From: Chthoniobacteraceae bacterium
GTDB lineage: Bacteria; Verrucomicrobiota; Verrucomicrobiia; Chthoniobacterales; Chthoniobacteraceae
Direction: 5' to 3'
NCBI GenBank assembly: GCA_947479475.1
Contig: CANJZW010000002.1
Coordinates: forward strand, 1-64,000
DNA: 64,000 nt
The DNA's letters: not shown here
Numbering within the stretch: the first letter of the stretch is position 1
Below: more model-generated notes on this DNA
Database searches by the model: none
The model's input: only the letters and a program-made list of their open reading frames with translations
What the model was told of the DNA's origin: nothing

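Noticed and set aside
25303-64000. CRISPR array or other non-coding repeat array
   Set aside because: The repeats are imperfect, vary at third codon positions, have no constant spacer length, and keep one frame. They are protein repeats.

Overview
The window looks like chromosomal DNA of a member of the Verrucomicrobiota (PVC superphylum). The evidence is a Planctomycete/Verrucomicrobium-type cytochrome protein (PSD1/DUF1549/DUF1553) paired with a DUF1501 protein, DUF1080 and PQQ-propeller secreted proteins, a didermic outer membrane (LptD), a prepilin with a long leader, frequent absence of clear Shine-Dalgarno sites, and a giant autotransporter rich in autotransporter-associated beta-strand repeats. 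The phylum is inferred from gene content only; no rRNA is present.

Layout. 1-5.4 kb, minus strand: a 66-aa hypothetical protein; a coupled pair encoding a double [4Fe-4S] ferredoxin-like protein and a small cysteine protein resembling the N-terminus of HdrA; UDP-glucose 6-dehydrogenase; and the LPS-assembly protein LptD. 5.7 kb: an initiator tRNA (minus). 6.0-8.3 kb, plus: sigma-54 (rpoN), with a -24/-12-like element just upstream, then a pseudopilin. 8.3-12.3 kb, minus: a YkgJ-type cysteine-cluster protein, then ridA, a D-threonine aldolase/D-serine dehydratase-like gene, eda (KDPG aldolase) and a KDG kinase. Two of the junctions in this last set are ATGA overlaps, which points to one operon linking D-amino-acid and 2-keto-3-deoxy-sugar-acid catabolism.

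12.6-25.3 kb, mostly plus: secreted degradation-type proteins. These are a two-domain alpha/beta hydrolase whose first domain has lost its nucleophile, a PQQ-like beta-propeller, a DUF1080 protein, and the PSD1 plus DUF1501 pair. On the minus strand lie a PepSY-like secreted protein and a glycosyltransferase fused to a methyltransferase-like domain. A 637-bp stretch (20115-20751) has no convincing gene.

25.3-64 kb, minus: a single open reading frame of at least 12,898 codons running off the right edge. It encodes a giant type Va autotransporter. From the visible N-terminal side to the C-terminus it has: beta-helix repeats mixed with long recurring modules, a PA14 domain at about 54.5 kb, about fifteen copies of a 'GM-V-G-IPAGT-I' module (43.9-56.4 kb), further PATR-type repeats (27-44 kb), a block of about 14 tandem ~122-aa Ig-like repeats (29.0-34.1 kb) with an internal three-unit duplication, an APGNSI-type motif, and a C-terminal outer-membrane barrel ending in Phe. 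It is the most striking object here and is probably a very large surface adhesin or glycan-binding filament. That function is inferred.
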